Origin: Mariannaea sp. PMI_226
Lineage: Eukaryota; Ascomycota; Sordariomycetes; Hypocreales; Nectriaceae
DNA length: 64,000 nt
Reading direction: 5' to 3'
Assembly (NCBI GenBank): GCA_024336345.1
Contig: JANFOG010000001.1
Coordinates: 2,728,001-2,792,000 of the forward strand
How positions within the stretch are numbered: position 1 is the stretch's first letter; each line of letters begins with the position of its first letter. Positions 13,901 through 26,169 of this stretch are shown here, piece by piece. The notes beneath the pieces are model-generated. The model saw only the letters and a program-made list of their open reading frames with translations, made no database searches and was not told the DNA's origin. A program made the translations under genes and the position numbers.

Positions 13901-14640
13901 ACGACTTCCTGTCGTGGAAGGGATCAATGGGACGACGTCGACTCGAGATTCTAGTGCGTTAGGCCAGTGCGGCGCTAGAATGCCGCCAACCAGAACCAGT
14001 CCCGTCGTCGACATTTTCTCACCACTGCTGTGCCATGCCATGCCTATGCCAAGGCATGACAGAGAGGCAGGTAGGTATTCTAAATGAAAAGAAGGAAAAG
14101 AAAACCGTGATCACCGAAAGCCATGAAGATTGTAGGTGGGTCTTTTTGTCCATTGTGCATACAGGTACCAATCCCACCCGCCAACCCACAGCACTGACGC
14201 TATCTTATTTAAGAGGGCACACTTTTGCAAAATCGACAACATCCTCAACTCTGGGAATGCAAGACAATCAGTCATTTTTAGGGGGGGGGGTTCGATTTGA
14301 TTTGAGGCGCAGGGAGGAAGCGATCTATACACTACAACTCACGCAACGCACAAATGCCGAATTCGGGCGAGAACGGGTTGTGAGGCACGAAGCAAAGTTC
14401 GTTAGCCACTACACCATCTCGTAAACGAGGCGTCATGTTTGAGTCAGGTTCAAACCACAACACAGAGCTTGACTCTGGCTGGGAAAGTTATTCGAGTTGA
14501 CTTCTACCACGGCACAGTGGGACCAGAGCTTACTTCATCCGCTGTCTGTTTACTGCAGAGGCTATACGCACCTCGTCTGCAACAACAACAGTTTGTGAAT
14601 CTGTCCTCGGCTGGAAACGGTAGGAACTAGACTAGATTGC
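10972..14640. other. Gene-free block, left part (sfp1 upstream)
   Basis: I find no coding region with splice or domain support. The first few hundred bases probably hold the sfp1 promoter and leader; they include GTACAGTAC-type repeats at about 11180-11205. TACCTACC/CCTAGGT motifs occur near 12962-12980, and TACTCCGT-type motifs near 13392 and 13508. A run of ten G lies at 14281-14290. Short open frames here start at non-ATG codons or lack any family resemblance. Confidence 0.5.
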
Positions 14641-16231
14641 ATCTCACTTTAATCTGTACAGTAATCTGTAAGCTAGATGCAGTTGACGCAGTAGACGCAG
14701 TTGGTGTGCAGTATGTAGTCTGGTCTCATCCATCTACCCCCAACTGCCCACCTCCCCACCCTCTTCATCCCAAATGACGCCAATCAGAGAGGCCATATTA
14801 TGCCCAGTCTGGTACTTTGTATTGAGATGGAGGAGTACGATCCACGATTCATCGTGATCCTATCAGTTAGGTTGATCTTCAACCCAGCCAGCTCATTGAA
14901 CAGCAAACGGGCGTCAACATCGGTGACCTCTGCGTAGTTCATCATTGGCTCCAAGATTTTAAGAGTAATGAGATGTAGCAAATCCCACGTGCATTGTGCA
15001 CCTAATTTGACTCATGCCCCCATCCACATGCCTTTTGTTACCTATGATATACACAATAGAGAGCTTGGACCTTAGATATGACCGTTTCAAGAGCGAAACC
15101 GACTACCAGGTATTAGATATTCCTTGGCAGTAGATGTTGTCACCACTCAACTTTCACAGGCACAAGCCCAAGCACACCCGCAGGCGCAGGAGTCTTGTAG
15201 TTAGTAAAATGTCGCCCAAACGATATTTGCAATGGACTGTGCAAATAATTAGTTGCCAAGCTACGGAGTAATTATTCCCCTCCCCGACTCTTTCGTGGTA
15301 ACTGGCTGCGGGCCTAAAACTGGACACTCGTCGGACGACCCGCCCAGGCACAACGTAAGTACCTAACGGTAGGTTATTCATTACTTGGTTGAGAATACGT
15401 ATATAGTACATATAGAGAGTATGAGAGAGCGATGATTCCATGCATGACCTCACTAGGATGCAGGGGCTTGGCACTTGCTTCAAAACCTGTGAAAAGGCAA
15501 CGGCTTCTTCCATCTTTCGCTGCTTCGCCGCCCGTGAAGGATCGCCAACGACCTGCGGCAACCGTTTGCATTTGGACTGAGCATGTGACGTCGTGTCAAT
15601 CAGCTCATCGCTTATGCACGTCCCCCCTAGACAGCTGAGCAGCACTTGGTCAATTATTAGTTCGCTTCTGGGCTGAAAGAGGCGAGAATCCCGTGGCCTG
15701 CGGCTGCGGCCTGTATGTCCAGTAGTATTTCTTTGCATGAATCCAGCTCAGCTCAATGGGGGTGCCCGAGCCTCAGCCGCCCTCTAACGCGCTTCAAAGC
15801 TCGTTCTCTGGTTGATATCAATAGAACAACTTGGGAGTTGGCGAGATGGCGCGTTCACCCAGGGGCTGGGGTCTTGGCCATACCCTCGGCGCCGAAAGGC
15901 AAACAATACGAGGGGTTGGAAGGAGAGTGACATGGGACACCTTGTTTCGAGACCTGTCATCAGCAATGATCCTTTTCTCATGCTCGCCCGATGATCCCGT
16001 CCTAAGCGACGGAGCTAACGAGTTGACAGATCTGCTTCTCTCGCCTACGGTGCGTCTCGAAGCCGACTTTGCATCCTACAGCAGCCTCACGTTCAGAAGT
16101 CAACACTTTCGCCCAAGGAAACATCGAACTAAACCTCGATGTAGTACATAGTAGGATTAGTACCATGTATACCTCGTCCTGATGCCCCTCGAAAGTTGCA
16201 GCAGCATGGGTATTGGTGCAATGCCACTAGG
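14641..16231. other. Gene-free block, middle part
   Basis: No supported gene. The longest ATG frame (15154-15738, - strand, 194 codons) has no recognisable features and contains an intergenic TACGGAGTA motif at 15262-15270, so I treat it as chance. The sequence is otherwise mixed in composition, without long repeats visible by eye. Confidence 0.45.
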
Positions 16232-16748
16232 TTACCTACCTGTATCCTTGAAGGTGGCAGTAGGTAGGCAAACTGCGGTAGTCTCCATAGCGCGATCGCC
16301 AATGGTCACCCAATCACCTTCAGGGACTCGGTCGGACCCAGCCAACTCACCTGCATAAGTCCAGGACGATAGCGTAACACAGATGGAGATGGAGCGATTT
16401 GTGGAAATACCCTCGTCAATCAGAAGCTCGCCATGCTGATCTGAGAAGTTGTTGGCGAGTTACCGACTGTTCTTGAACCCGCTACTCTTGATGTACCAGA
16501 AGTGCTTAGGAAGCGCCGATGTTCTTCCCATGCTCCCATGAGCACTCACCCATGTAAATCTGAGTCATACGTGCCCAAATGTGATCCGTCAACCCAGGGA
16601 TATCGCCGACTTTGGTGAGTGGCCCTTCTTCTAGACTGCTGACCTTTCCCCGAATCTCGAGCATACCGTGCACAATACTTGGCCCGCGAGCCTGGAACTG
16701 GCCTGACTGACTGAAACTACCTAACTTAGCGTCCAGCCTTCGTAAATA
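16232..16748 (-). pseudogene. Unidentified coding remnant with a splice-compatible intron
   Basis: Two open segments on the - strand, 16550-16748 and 16232-16440, join in phase across a 109-nt interval with a GTGAGT donor and a TTCTCAG acceptor, giving about 135 codons to a TAA stop. The first segment is preceded directly by TTTAG, which can serve as a 3' splice site, so exons may be missing upstream. Key residues include RLDAKLGSF, VHGMLEIRG, DIPGLTDHIWARMTQIYM and LLIDEGIS. I do not recognise the family. I cannot find a clean upstream exon or start codon: nearby frames show protein-like pieces in shifting frames (for example FERGLWYW near 16880), which suggests a decayed gene. A genuine small gene or chance frames are the alternatives. 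Confidence 0.35.
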
Positions 16749-19700
16749 CTAAATCCGGCCCGGCTCTCAAGTCAAGTGGGCGCTTGGCAAAAAGGGACGG
16801 ATCCTTGGGCACTGCTCTGTGCAGATGACTCGAAGAGTAATCCCATTTGTTCGTGAGTAGGCAAGCAGGCAGAGGCTCACCAATACCACAAGCCTCGTTC
16901 AAATCTCATGGCATAATGTCGGATACCTTTAGTTCCGGCACGTACGTGGCTGAGTAGCTTAATAATCTCCTGGGCCAAACGTGGGATGAGAATTGTGCTT
17001 TCCCATCGCGGAAAAGACAAACCTGGGATCTAAATTTGTCATGTTTCCCCCAACGAATGCTGTGGTTATATTATGTGTTTCTTAAGAGGCTCTGATGCTA
17101 CCTTACGCATATACATATGCACCTGGGGCAACACTAACTACATGGTTTCGTGGGGGTTAATGCCTTTACTAGCAAACTTTCGAGATGATCAAGCAAGTCC
17201 CATTATCCATATCTCGAAATCCCTGTTCAGCTTCTCCTTGGACACATCTCCGTTTTCCCTCAACAGATGAATGAAGCCTGCGTTCCTGACAAGAAATTTT
17301 TACCCCCAGAGCCCGGAAGAACGGTCATACCGAGGTCCCTTGGTCGCGTGACTTGCTTCAACCGCCTCCACGCGGCCATCCCGACTGAAGACCCGTGGTG
17401 GTTTTGCAAGTAAGGGGAGAAAACTACATGTCAAGCATCTTGGTAATTGTATTAGCAGGACTACTCAGCTCAGTCCAAAATAGTAAGCCACGGACTTGTT
17501 ACTCATCCATCAGACTGCCTCGTGAGACTATCAGATCATGGATCTCCCGTCGTGCATCAAGCCTCATCACGCTAGCCTGTCCTCACATAAGAAAGTGACG
17601 AGCGGCCGCCGCCTGCAAACGACACTATGCTGCGTCCCCCGCGCCGTAACCCGATGAGTGAGGCATATCATCTATTTTTTAGTTCTTCGTCAGACTCTAT
17701 CTCTCTTGCTCTCTCTTGCTCTTTCGAGCAATCACATCGCCGTAGTCTATCCATCAGAAGACTCACTATATAAACTGTATATTATGCAGAACTACGACGT
17801 AGACTGGTTACTAAGCCTGACATAACATTGATCAGCTAGAGCCTGGCAGCACTCAATATTTCATCCACGTTTGGCGCCATGAGGCGTGCCCATGAAGTTG
17901 CCTGCCGAGTCTACCGAATGCTGATTACTTGGGGGCGCCGCCTTGGGGGTTAGACGCCTGCGGTAAAATATGGCTTAAACCTTGGACCATGAGGCCTCAA
18001 AACATGTCTTGATCGTATAGCTAGAACAGGTTTTCCTCTATCTTAATGGATCGCAGTTGTTTAAACTATCGGTCCGTGTTCTTTAGTGCAACTATGATCA
18101 GGGTCGGTATTAGTGGTACGAAGCCAGACCTAATTGATGAACTTGCAAAGCTCCCATTGCTATCATCTAGCTTCGGAGCTTATCTAGAGTAAAGGACAAA
18201 CCGTAGTTCCCTTATGAGATTCCAAATAATCGCATTGATCTCGGACCGACATTGTTTCCGAGTCACTGGAGAAGGAGGACATTTACTTTTCTATAACTCG
18301 TTCATGTCATGAAGCATTGCGAGTAAAGTAGATATGCGGTACTATCTGCATTTTCTGTAAACAGATGATGATAATAGCAGAAAACTTGGATCCTGGCAAC
18401 TTGGTGACTTGGCACTCGAGGATTTTCCATAGACACATTTAAGTCGCAGATTCACACTTGTCTGACTTGCACCTGATGTCTTATGAATGTTATACGCATG
18501 ATACCTGTTGACCATGCGAACCCTTTAAGCTAAAAATGATGCAGGTCTCTAGTAGAGAGTCGTATACGTGGTCTCAAACACAGATTGAAGTCTTCTTCCC
18601 GCTAGGAGTCCGGTGAGAGTTACCATATTCGAAAAGCATTGCCAGTTTGCATAACTGACATTACTTGAAATAACACGTTTTTGGAATGAACTCCGATTTC
18701 CTGACCAAGTTCTTGTGTCTTACTGATCTAGTTTCATCTCTTCATTGCTGCAAAGTCACTTCCAGTGTACCACACAGGGATTATCAATCACCACTGATGG
18801 AACTAATGTTTTTATAACCCCATTAGGTGTGATAATGCAACAGGGCCGTATCGGTCCCCAGCTCATTCTTTGGACTTACAGCTACCCAAAACGTACAGAT
18901 CAGCGTGAATGATGCCTATTACCATATAGCAAATTGAAGTTGTGCGAGGTAGCAGTGAAGATCATAAGGCCTTTCGTCATAGACTAATCTTCAAGTAGAT
19001 TTAAGAATTCGTGTTCTGATTCCTTCTAACTGGACGTTATTCCCATTCGATACGCAAATGTTGCGGTAGCACAGTTAGGGGGGTAACAGTATCAAAGCGC
19101 AATAGGTTTTTGGCTATATTCAAAGTAACAGATACAAAACGTCCATCGTTACATCGGATATTGCCACTAGCGGTCGGTACGAAGCAGCAAATAAGAACAA
19201 AAAGCAATGAGATAAGTAGACTCAAATCATTGCCCAACCAAGTAGGTGATGCAGATCGGATGCCTAGTGAGGGGCCTTAATACATTTGAAGGTATAGGTT
19301 GATCAATCGGACAGCCTGTATTTCCCCAGCAATATGAACATGTATGTTAACTCATTAGTACCCCCGGGTAATATATTCTATTCCTAATCTGACTATCAAC
19401 CCCGATATTATGTCGATCGATCGAGAGCAGAAACCGTACGGTTTGTGCGTCCAGGAGTCACGTACGGAGTACTCTCATTACTCTCATGCCCAAGAGCAGA
19501 AGAATACCAGGAATGATTAATCCTAGGGCCATGAAAGTATAGGAAACGACGTCACGTTCATGGCTTATTCACACTAGCTCCTGGAATTCGACTGCAGGGG
19601 TGAAACAATGAGTGCTCTTCCATGTAGATCTGGTTGGAATGGGGCTAGAGTCGTACATGGCTGCTTCAGTTGAGATGGAAGACTGGGGGCACGGAATCCC

Positions 19701-20600
19701 ACAGTCTTCCCCGGTGGGTTACTTTGATATGTCGACATGAGCAACCTATTGCCAACTCGTGAGGATCGTGTGTTTACGTGCAATGGTCCGCAGGACCGTG
19801 GTGGAGCTTTCACTTGCATCACGGTGTTGGCGTAGCAGAGGCACAAGAGACACCTTTCCGTTTATGATATATATCCCTGAATAGCATTCAGAGGATATCT
19901 CGATCGCTTTGGTTGGAGGTATAGGACAGTTCCTTGAGTTTAGAACTTCCGTTGGAGAGTGGCTTGTCCATACTTGAAAGAAAGACCGTTTGACTATCTT
20001 CACTGATGCCGAGTTCGCAAGATCAAATGTCTTCTCAGTAATCATGGACACCAAAGAACGATCTGCTTTTTCGCATACCACGACAAATTCCTTAGTAATT
20101 CCAGTCAGAAAACCTATTACCCCCCGGATTCTATTTGAACTGGCAGCCAGGTGAAGTTGGACATATGCAACAAGTAAGTTCAATATTCGAAGCAGCAAGA
20201 TTCATGCCATCTTTCGTCCAGGACAACTTCCTCTAGGGTAGCTCCATCGCATGATTGGTTACCTTACCCTAGGGGGGGGGACCTTATGTGGGTAACTGTG
20301 CATCTACCTTAACAAATGCCGTTCTACTCACCTGACTTGGTTTATAAACCTTAGAAGAGCGATTCCAAATCCCATTCTTAATTATTCTGTCGGCGATTGA
20401 CACTCGGTCAGCGTTCAGAAGTCAGGCCATTGACCGCATCCCGGTTTGTTGCTAATTGGTGGCATGGTGTGACCCCCCTTCTCCCCGGAATGGCCCGGTG
20501 GGCTTCTCGATCATGGACGCCACACGAACTCCCTCTTCAACATGTACATTTCCTCGGGTGTTGTAACGCCATGGCCGCGCATAGTTACTAACGGATTATG
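16749..20600. other. Gene-free block, AT-richer right part
   Basis: No gene is supported. Stretches near 18000-19500 look AT-richer than the flanks and have many stops in all frames, which could reflect decayed repeats, but I see no terminal repeats or transposase motifs. A GTACGGAGTAC palindrome-like motif lies at 19462-19472. The two longest frames (ending near 19037 and 19746, - strand) open with TTG rather than ATG and resemble nothing I know. Confidence 0.45.
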
Positions 20601-22079
20601 TACTCATCTACTATGCCTACTATGTAGAGAGGGTCTTGCTCCTCCGTAGTATCTCCACGGCCGGACGCGTGGCTGAAGGTACGGCACCGGAGATGTTCCG
20701 CTTGCAGTCGCCGTGCCCATGCCGCAGTGCGGTTCGAACGGGAATTAGTGGTTGGTAGGCTTGCATTTCAATTGCCGATTCTTGCGGACAGGCCCAATGG
20801 GAATCGGCATCGCCATGACGTCTTTCGCCCGATAGTACTCCGTCGCTTGGGCTTGTGTTGAGAAGAAGGGATACAAAAAATGTCACTGCGAGCGTTGGCC
20901 GCTGGGCGGCGTTTCCGAAAACCCCCCAAAAAACACGCAAAGTGACGCCATTTCATCGCTCGCATCCGACAGAGTTGCGGCGCGGCATTCATGAGCAGTT
21001 CGTTTCTGCAGGGCCCGTCCTCTTGAGTGTCTAAATAGATTACGGAGTACTACCAAACAGGATCATTACATAACCACGCCAGAAAAGTGTGCCGTCAAGA
21101 TATGCCGCACTCGCCGCATTCGCCGGCACTACTGTGTTCCTCTGATCCCCCCTCCATCTGGCCTCTATCTGGCACACGCTGCTTATAATAAGTGCTTGCG
21201 GCGTGTGCGGCATAAAGTAACACGACTGGCGGGTGAAGTAGGAAGTTGAAACATCTTTAGATTTCTCGCTTTCGTTGCCGTACGTCAGCGGACAGGAAAA
21301 AATGGACGAAAAGGGAATTGTCACAGTAGCAAGAAAAAAATTTATGCAAAGACTGAAGAGTCCCAAAACAAATAAAGCCCAGCTCTCAAGACCCCGGGAT
21401 TGTTGCCCTTGACTCCTCATTTTCCACTCCCTATCAAAACCAGCTCGTCTGACTACCTCACTAAACCATCTCCGGTACATCTTCGCCCTCCGAACCGCTC
21501 TCCAGACTCGGCATTCGCACGGCGACGGGATTAGCTCGGCCTTCTTCGACACAAACGAACACCACCAAAAAAAGCTTGCCTTGCATCACACAGAGTAACA
21601 TAGCTCACACTCTGACATCACCATTGGCGTCACAAGCTCTTCTCTTATAAACAACACTCACGAAAACTTCAACATTCGAGAGCAATCTTCACGAGAAACA
21701 CAAACATAGCAGTTGCTAAGATCACAAACTCACACATTATCTGATTGATTTCTGTGTCCTGCTCCTCAATCACAAATCCCGGCGATCCGATCCATTCGGC
21801 GACTTGATTCTACCTGCGGGGAGCCATTTTCTGCCCCTAGCTTGCCCAAGCAAAAACCAGGTCTATTCGACCCACTGCGGCCCCCCGATATCTACAGCTC
21901 CTCGCCCTTTATTTATCATACGACACCTAAAATCCCCAGCTCCGCCTGCTCCTCTAGTTCCCTTCGGCGTTCAATTAGTCTCTAAATACCTTACATCAAC
22001 CCTTTCTGCTATACAAAGAGCGCACAGCAGCAGCTCTAACTCCCGACCCTAATCAAAAAATCTACACACCAACACAAAA
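20601..22079. promoter_or_regulatory. Upstream region of the rcf2-like gene
   Basis: The roughly 500 bases before the start at 22080 are pyrimidine- and AC-rich, as is usual for a fungal promoter and leader, and the start context ACACAAAAATG is strong. TACTCCGT and ACGGAGTA motifs occur at 20836 and 21041-21050. A - strand frame at 21040-21552 opens with GTG and is probably not coding. Confidence 0.45.
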
Positions 22080-22869
22080 ATGAAGATCCTCACCAAGGAA
22101 GAGGAAGCGGCCCACTACAAGGCCGTCGTCACTGGCGGTCTCATTGGAGGTACTTTTGGCCTCGGTGTCGGTCTTGGAAGTGTTGTCTTGGCCTCGCGCC
22201 GATTCCCAGCTTTCCGCGGCCTCACCCTGCCCTTCCGAGCCTTCCTTGTCACCTCCACCGGTACCTTCGGTGCCATCATCAACGCTGACCGCTGGTCAAT
22301 GCAGTACCAGAAGGCCCAGGACCCCAAGAGGAACTACCAGGATCGCGCAAGCCGAGCCCAGCAGATTGTGCGCGAGAACGAGACTGCCTGGGAACGCTTC
22401 ATGGAATATGGCCGTGACAACCGCTACTCCATTGTCTGTGCCTCCTGGCTGGCCAGTATGGGCATTGCCTTTGCCATTGTGAGCCGCTCGCCCTTGAGTA
22501 CCGCGCACAAGGTTGTACAGGCTCGAGTGTACGCTCAGGGTCTGACCCTCGCTGTCCTCATCATTTCCGCCGCCTTCGAGATGAACGATGCCAAGAAGGG
22601 CTCCGGCCGTTGGCAGACAGTCATGGTCCTTGATCCCAATGACCCAGAGCACAAGCACTTGATCGAGAAGAGAATTCACAAGGAAGAATACGAAGGCCAG
22701 GACCTCTGGATGGGTAAGTTTATAAAAGATACCCCCACCCTGAAATAAACACATGACATTCAAGTCAATTGGAGTTTCCATGACGCTAACTGAACAATTT
22801 ACAGACATGGTTGCTGCCGAGGAGGCTCGTTTGGCCGCCAAGAAGGCCCGAGTTCAGGAGCAACGATAA
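22080..22869 (+). CDS. rcf2: HIG1-domain mitochondrial protein, Rcf2-like
   Basis: Exons 22080-22713 and 22805-22869 give 232 residues, close to the 224 of yeast Rcf2, a respiratory supercomplex factor that tunes cytochrome c oxidase in the inner mitochondrial membrane. Four hydrophobic segments are visible at about 15-36, 50-66, 118-137 and 147-167. The last two form the HIG1 domain, with the ARVYAQG segment containing its Arg and Gln. The N-terminal MKILTKEEEAAHY and the C-terminal charged tail (LWMDMVAAEEARL) are typical of filamentous-fungus members. The intron is 91 nt and interrupts the codon for Asp before MVAAEE. It is convergent with the Kelch gene on its right. Confidence 0.9.
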
Positions 22870-23587
22870 CTCTGAGCAGCTTGCTCTAGTTTGCAACTGA
22901 AATGGGGGTAAATGATAGAGATCATTTATGCACTCGAAATTGAAACCCAATAACCGATGTCCCAACTTTTGGCCAATACGCATTAATTCCATGGGTACCT
23001 TCTTGGGCCTCTGGAGACACTATAAAAGGACGACCTTTGTTTTGGTGTGTGTCACACAGGAGTATACTTACTGTCTTGGTTGGCTGGACACAAAAGAGAC
23101 GCCGAACAACCCAACAAAAAAAAAAAAGGCCATTTGATGGAGTTTTTATTTATTTTTGCTATGAAAGGAACAAAAAACTTTGTAGGGCGAAAGCGGGAAA
23201 TCATGGGGAAAGCTATCTTTATAGAATCAGGTTGGGAGTACTGACTGCCTTGGGCGGGTTGGCCCATCCAAATTGAATCCGGGGTATCGGATGGTTTGTA
23301 CAATATATCAATCATACGTAACATAAGACATTGAAAACAAAAAAATTATGCAACATCACCGCCTCCCAAAGGAATGAACAAAAGAAAAAGATTAAATACA
23401 TTGTGAAACGCATATGCAAAAGAATGAATATTAGCCACCCAGAATCTCATCCAGCTCGTTTTCTTGAACCCCTCCTCATCCTCATATTCATAAATCCATT
23501 AAACAGCAGAACATGCAAAGGGCAGATTGACGTTAAAAAAAAACATCTGATCGTATCAAGAAGTTTGGCTGAAAATATCATCAGTTC
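22870..23587. other. Convergent intergenic region between rcf2 and Kelch gene
   Basis: The interval of 718 bp holds the two 3' untranslated regions. It contains several long A runs (near 23117 and 23338) and no coding signal. Confidence 0.6.
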
Positions 23588-25102
23588 TCATACCTCAATG
23601 GTAAAGTGGCTAATCTGTGAGTAATAAGCATGTACCGCTAGCTCAAGGATCATGACATCGCCGAAGACTTCAGAGCCATCGAAGCCCCCGATAACTATTA
23701 CACGGCTATCGTATAGCACGGCGCCGTGATAGCCACGGCCGGAAGGCGCCTTTCCATAAACCCGCCGCCTGTCCCATGTCATTGTGACCAAGTTGAGAAG
23801 GAGGACATCGTTGGAGTACTCGTTGCCATCGTGACCTCCGATGACAAATAGGTACGAGCCCACGATTGTTGCTGTGTGAGATAGTCGGCGAAAAGCCACA
23901 GGTATGCCGACAGCTCGCCAGAATTGCTGCTCTACGTCGTACACCCAGACATCATCAAAACACTCGCCGCCATCGGAGCCACCAAAGATGATTAGCTTGC
24001 TGCCTACCATGTTGGCGGTATGATATCCCCGGGCCTTTGGTCGGTAGTCTTTCATCCCTGGTGTGGTCTTGTCTGCACTGGAAATCAACCTCCATGACAT
24101 CTTGTTCACGTCGCTAACATCCAACCTCCAGATGTCATTTAAGGCGCGGACCCCATCACCGCCACCAAAGACGTAGATGCCGTTTTTGTAGAGACATGCC
24201 GTATGTGCCCTCCGTTTAGATGGCATCTTATCTCCTAGGATGCGAGGTTTACTCCATCTAAAGTTTGTCGTATCCAGCACATAGACGTCGTTGTAATATT
24301 CTGGTCCATCGCCACCGCCAAAAACGACAAGTTTCTTACCGACAGCAGTGCAGGTCATAGCTCTGAGTGGAACAGGTATGTCGCCTACGACATGGGGGAC
24401 GGACCAGAAGAAGGAGTCGGCATCGAATACGTAGAGTTGGCTGAAACATATCCTTGAGTCGCAACCTCCGAACACGAAGACATTGGATCCCACAAGGGTG
24501 GTTGTGTGTGCCCGCAAGCTGGGGTGAGGCGCACCCGAAACTGGAGCTTTGGACCAGTACATGCCGGATGCTGGAGCATTGGGGATATCTGATGCAATTG
24601 TAGGGTCTGGAAGCGGAGGGTAGGCTGTGAACTCGCCTCGCGCCCGTGAGGCGGCAGAGGTTCCCGATCGACTTAACGTCGGGGTAGCGACAGTAGGCCG
24701 GTAGGCTATCGTAGACGTTGTACGCGTAGTGTGTGGGCGTCGAGGCTCTTTGTCGCCTTCACTTGATGCATCACCGACTCCGTTCATGGTCGGGGGTGGT
24801 GGCTTGGATGGCTTCGAGGCGGTACGATTGGAGGCTACTTGGGATGTAGACTGAGAGCGCTGTCGTATGGTGAGATCGGACGGTTTTCGACGGCTTGCAT
24901 GGATGCTCTTGCTGGAAAGATGGCCAGGGGTGTGGCTTCTTGGTAGGGGTGCGGCCTCGCTTGAGTCGCCATCGTCGGATTCATCGTCGAGGACTGAGGG
25001 ATTGGCTCTTTGAGGGGGAGATTGAACAGCAGCAATCTTCTGAGATCGCACGACCTTGTTACTCAGGGGCGACTTATCGGTAGGCCTACCCGAATCTGCC
25101 AT
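23588..25102 (-). CDS. Kelch-repeat protein of unknown role
   Basis: A single exon encodes 504 residues. The first 170 or so are Ser/Pro/Thr-rich and probably disordered. From about 185 to 490 there are six Kelch blades with clear glycine pairs, for example VFVFGGCDS, LVVFGGGDG, IYVFGGGDG, LIIFGGSDG, LFVIGGHDG and VIVIGGFDG, each followed by conserved Tyr and Trp positions, so a complete beta-propeller is expected. The protein ends HAYYSQISHFTIEV. Such propellers mediate protein interaction; relatives include Tea1-type polarity factors and Rab9-effector-like Kelch proteins, but I cannot assign one. It lacks the coiled coil of Tea1. The start ATG at 25102 begins MADSGRPTDKS. Confidence 0.88.
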   Translation of the reverse strand: MADSGRPTDKSPLSNKVVRSQKIAAVQSPPQRANPSVLDDESDDGDSSEAAPLPRSHTPGHLSSKSIHASRRKPSDLTIRQRSQSTSQVASNRTASKPSKPPPPTMNGVGDASSEGDKEPRRPHTTRTTSTIAYRPTVATPTLSRSGTSAASRARGEFTAYPPLPDPTIASDIPNAPASGMYWSKAPVSGAPHPSLRAHTTTLVGSNVFVFGGCDSRICFSQLYVFDADSFFWSVPHVVGDIPVPLRAMTCTAVGKKLVVFGGGDGPEYYNDVYVLDTTNFRWSKPRILGDKMPSKRRAHTACLYKNGIYVFGGGDGVRALNDIWRLDVSDVNKMSWRLISSADKTTPGMKDYRPKARGYHTANMVGSKLIIFGGSDGGECFDDVWVYDVEQQFWRAVGIPVAFRRLSHTATIVGSYLFVIGGHDGNEYSNDVLLLNLVTMTWDRRRVYGKAPSGRGYHGAVLYDSRVIVIGGFDGSEVFGDVMILELAVHAYYSQISHFTIEV

Positions 25103-25159
25103 GATTCCTAAAAGCTGTGCCTCATTGCCTTGCGCTTGACGAACCGAGGAGAGAAAGGA

Positions 25160-25174
25160 GGGGGGGGGGGGGGG
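25160..25174. repeat. Poly-G tract of 15
   Basis: Fifteen consecutive G lie within the 5' leader or promoter of the Kelch gene (about 58 bases upstream of its start; poly-C on the transcribed sense). Length polymorphism is expected. Confidence 0.85.
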
Positions 25175-26136
25175 AATGAGTAGACAGAGAGAGTGTCGGC
25201 TGGGAGAGTTGGCGTAAGTTGGTCGTGGAATGGAGCTGAATCTAGCCGGCAGGGAAAATAAGATGATGGCGGTTGTTAGGAGGAGGGAAGCTATGCGAAG
25301 GGAGAAGACGTTTGTGCGATATTCCGGTGGATATGGCGCAGATTTTGGGGAACGGTTGATTCTCAGGAGAGGAGACTAGGAGGAGGTAGCTAGGGAGGTG
25401 AGCAGGATAATAAAGTAGTGGTGAATTGAGGTGAAGATCTGGAGCTGCGTCCAGCAAGTAGAGTAGTTCGTAGCTGGAGGGATGCGGGACACAGCGCAAC
25501 GTTGTGGGCAGACGCCGCCCTACCGTTTGACGGGCCGGTATCTGATATGCGGCAGGCGGGGCCCCCTGTCCCAGCTGCAACACTAGCCATACCTCCTGTA
25601 CAGTACCCTTACGTAGGTAGGTAACGGTTGTTGATCAAATTGGAAATATCCAGCATGGGTAAAAAGCACATGCGAAATGTCCCACGATATTTTTAAATCC
25701 CTACCTTGAGTATCTAGCACGATGTTGGTCTTCACAAGTGATGGCATTGCACAGAATTCAGACTGGGTTACCCAATACCTTCCTCGTTTTATTTATATGA
25801 TTAGTCGTGGTAATCCCAGAGAAGCACATGTTTAGGCAAGTTGGCAGTTCATATGAACCTACCTGTCTGCTGCCTCTCTACCTACCTAAGTAAGGTATAT
25901 ATACCATAGCAATCCAGTACGCAGCATTTATTTTCTGGAATGCTTCACTTGAACCGTGCTTCACTATCATCCTCACCTGACCGCCTGAAACAAGTCTCCA
26001 TTAGATACACCTAAAATTGCATCGGCTTTAGAACACTACTATCTGATCAAACCCCGTGCTAAACGCTACTGAGTTGCCGGTAGCGCCCTCAATTTGGCAT
26101 AAAAATTGGCCAAGAGAAAACAAAACAGAGACGAGA

Positions 26137-26169
26137 CTGGAAAATACCTGGAAAATACCTGGAAAATAC
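26137..26169. repeat. Three perfect copies of an 11-bp unit
   Basis: CTGGAAAATAC is repeated three times without a mismatch in the region upstream of dus3. The 11-bp period is close to one helical turn, so protein sites within it would lie on one face of the DNA. Confidence 0.8.

Noticed and set aside
15154..15738. 194-codon ATG frame on the - strand
   Set aside because: No recognisable motif, no splice context, and it includes the intergenic TACGGAGTA motif; likely chance.
17691..19500. Possible transposon body suggested by AT-richness
   Set aside because: No terminal repeats, target-site duplications, or transposase or reverse-transcriptase motifs could be seen in any frame.
19746..20198. 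150-codon frame on the - strand
   Set aside because: It opens with TTG, contains no early ATG and resembles no family I know.
20665..20745. Possible tRNA boxes TGGCTGAAGG and GGTTCGAAC
   Set aside because: The bases around the T-loop do not form a 5-bp stem and no cloverleaf can be drawn.
21040..21552. 170-codon frame on the - strand with one hydrophobic stretch
   Set aside because: It opens with GTG, ends in an intergenic-type TACGGAGTAC motif and lies in the probable promoter of rcf2.
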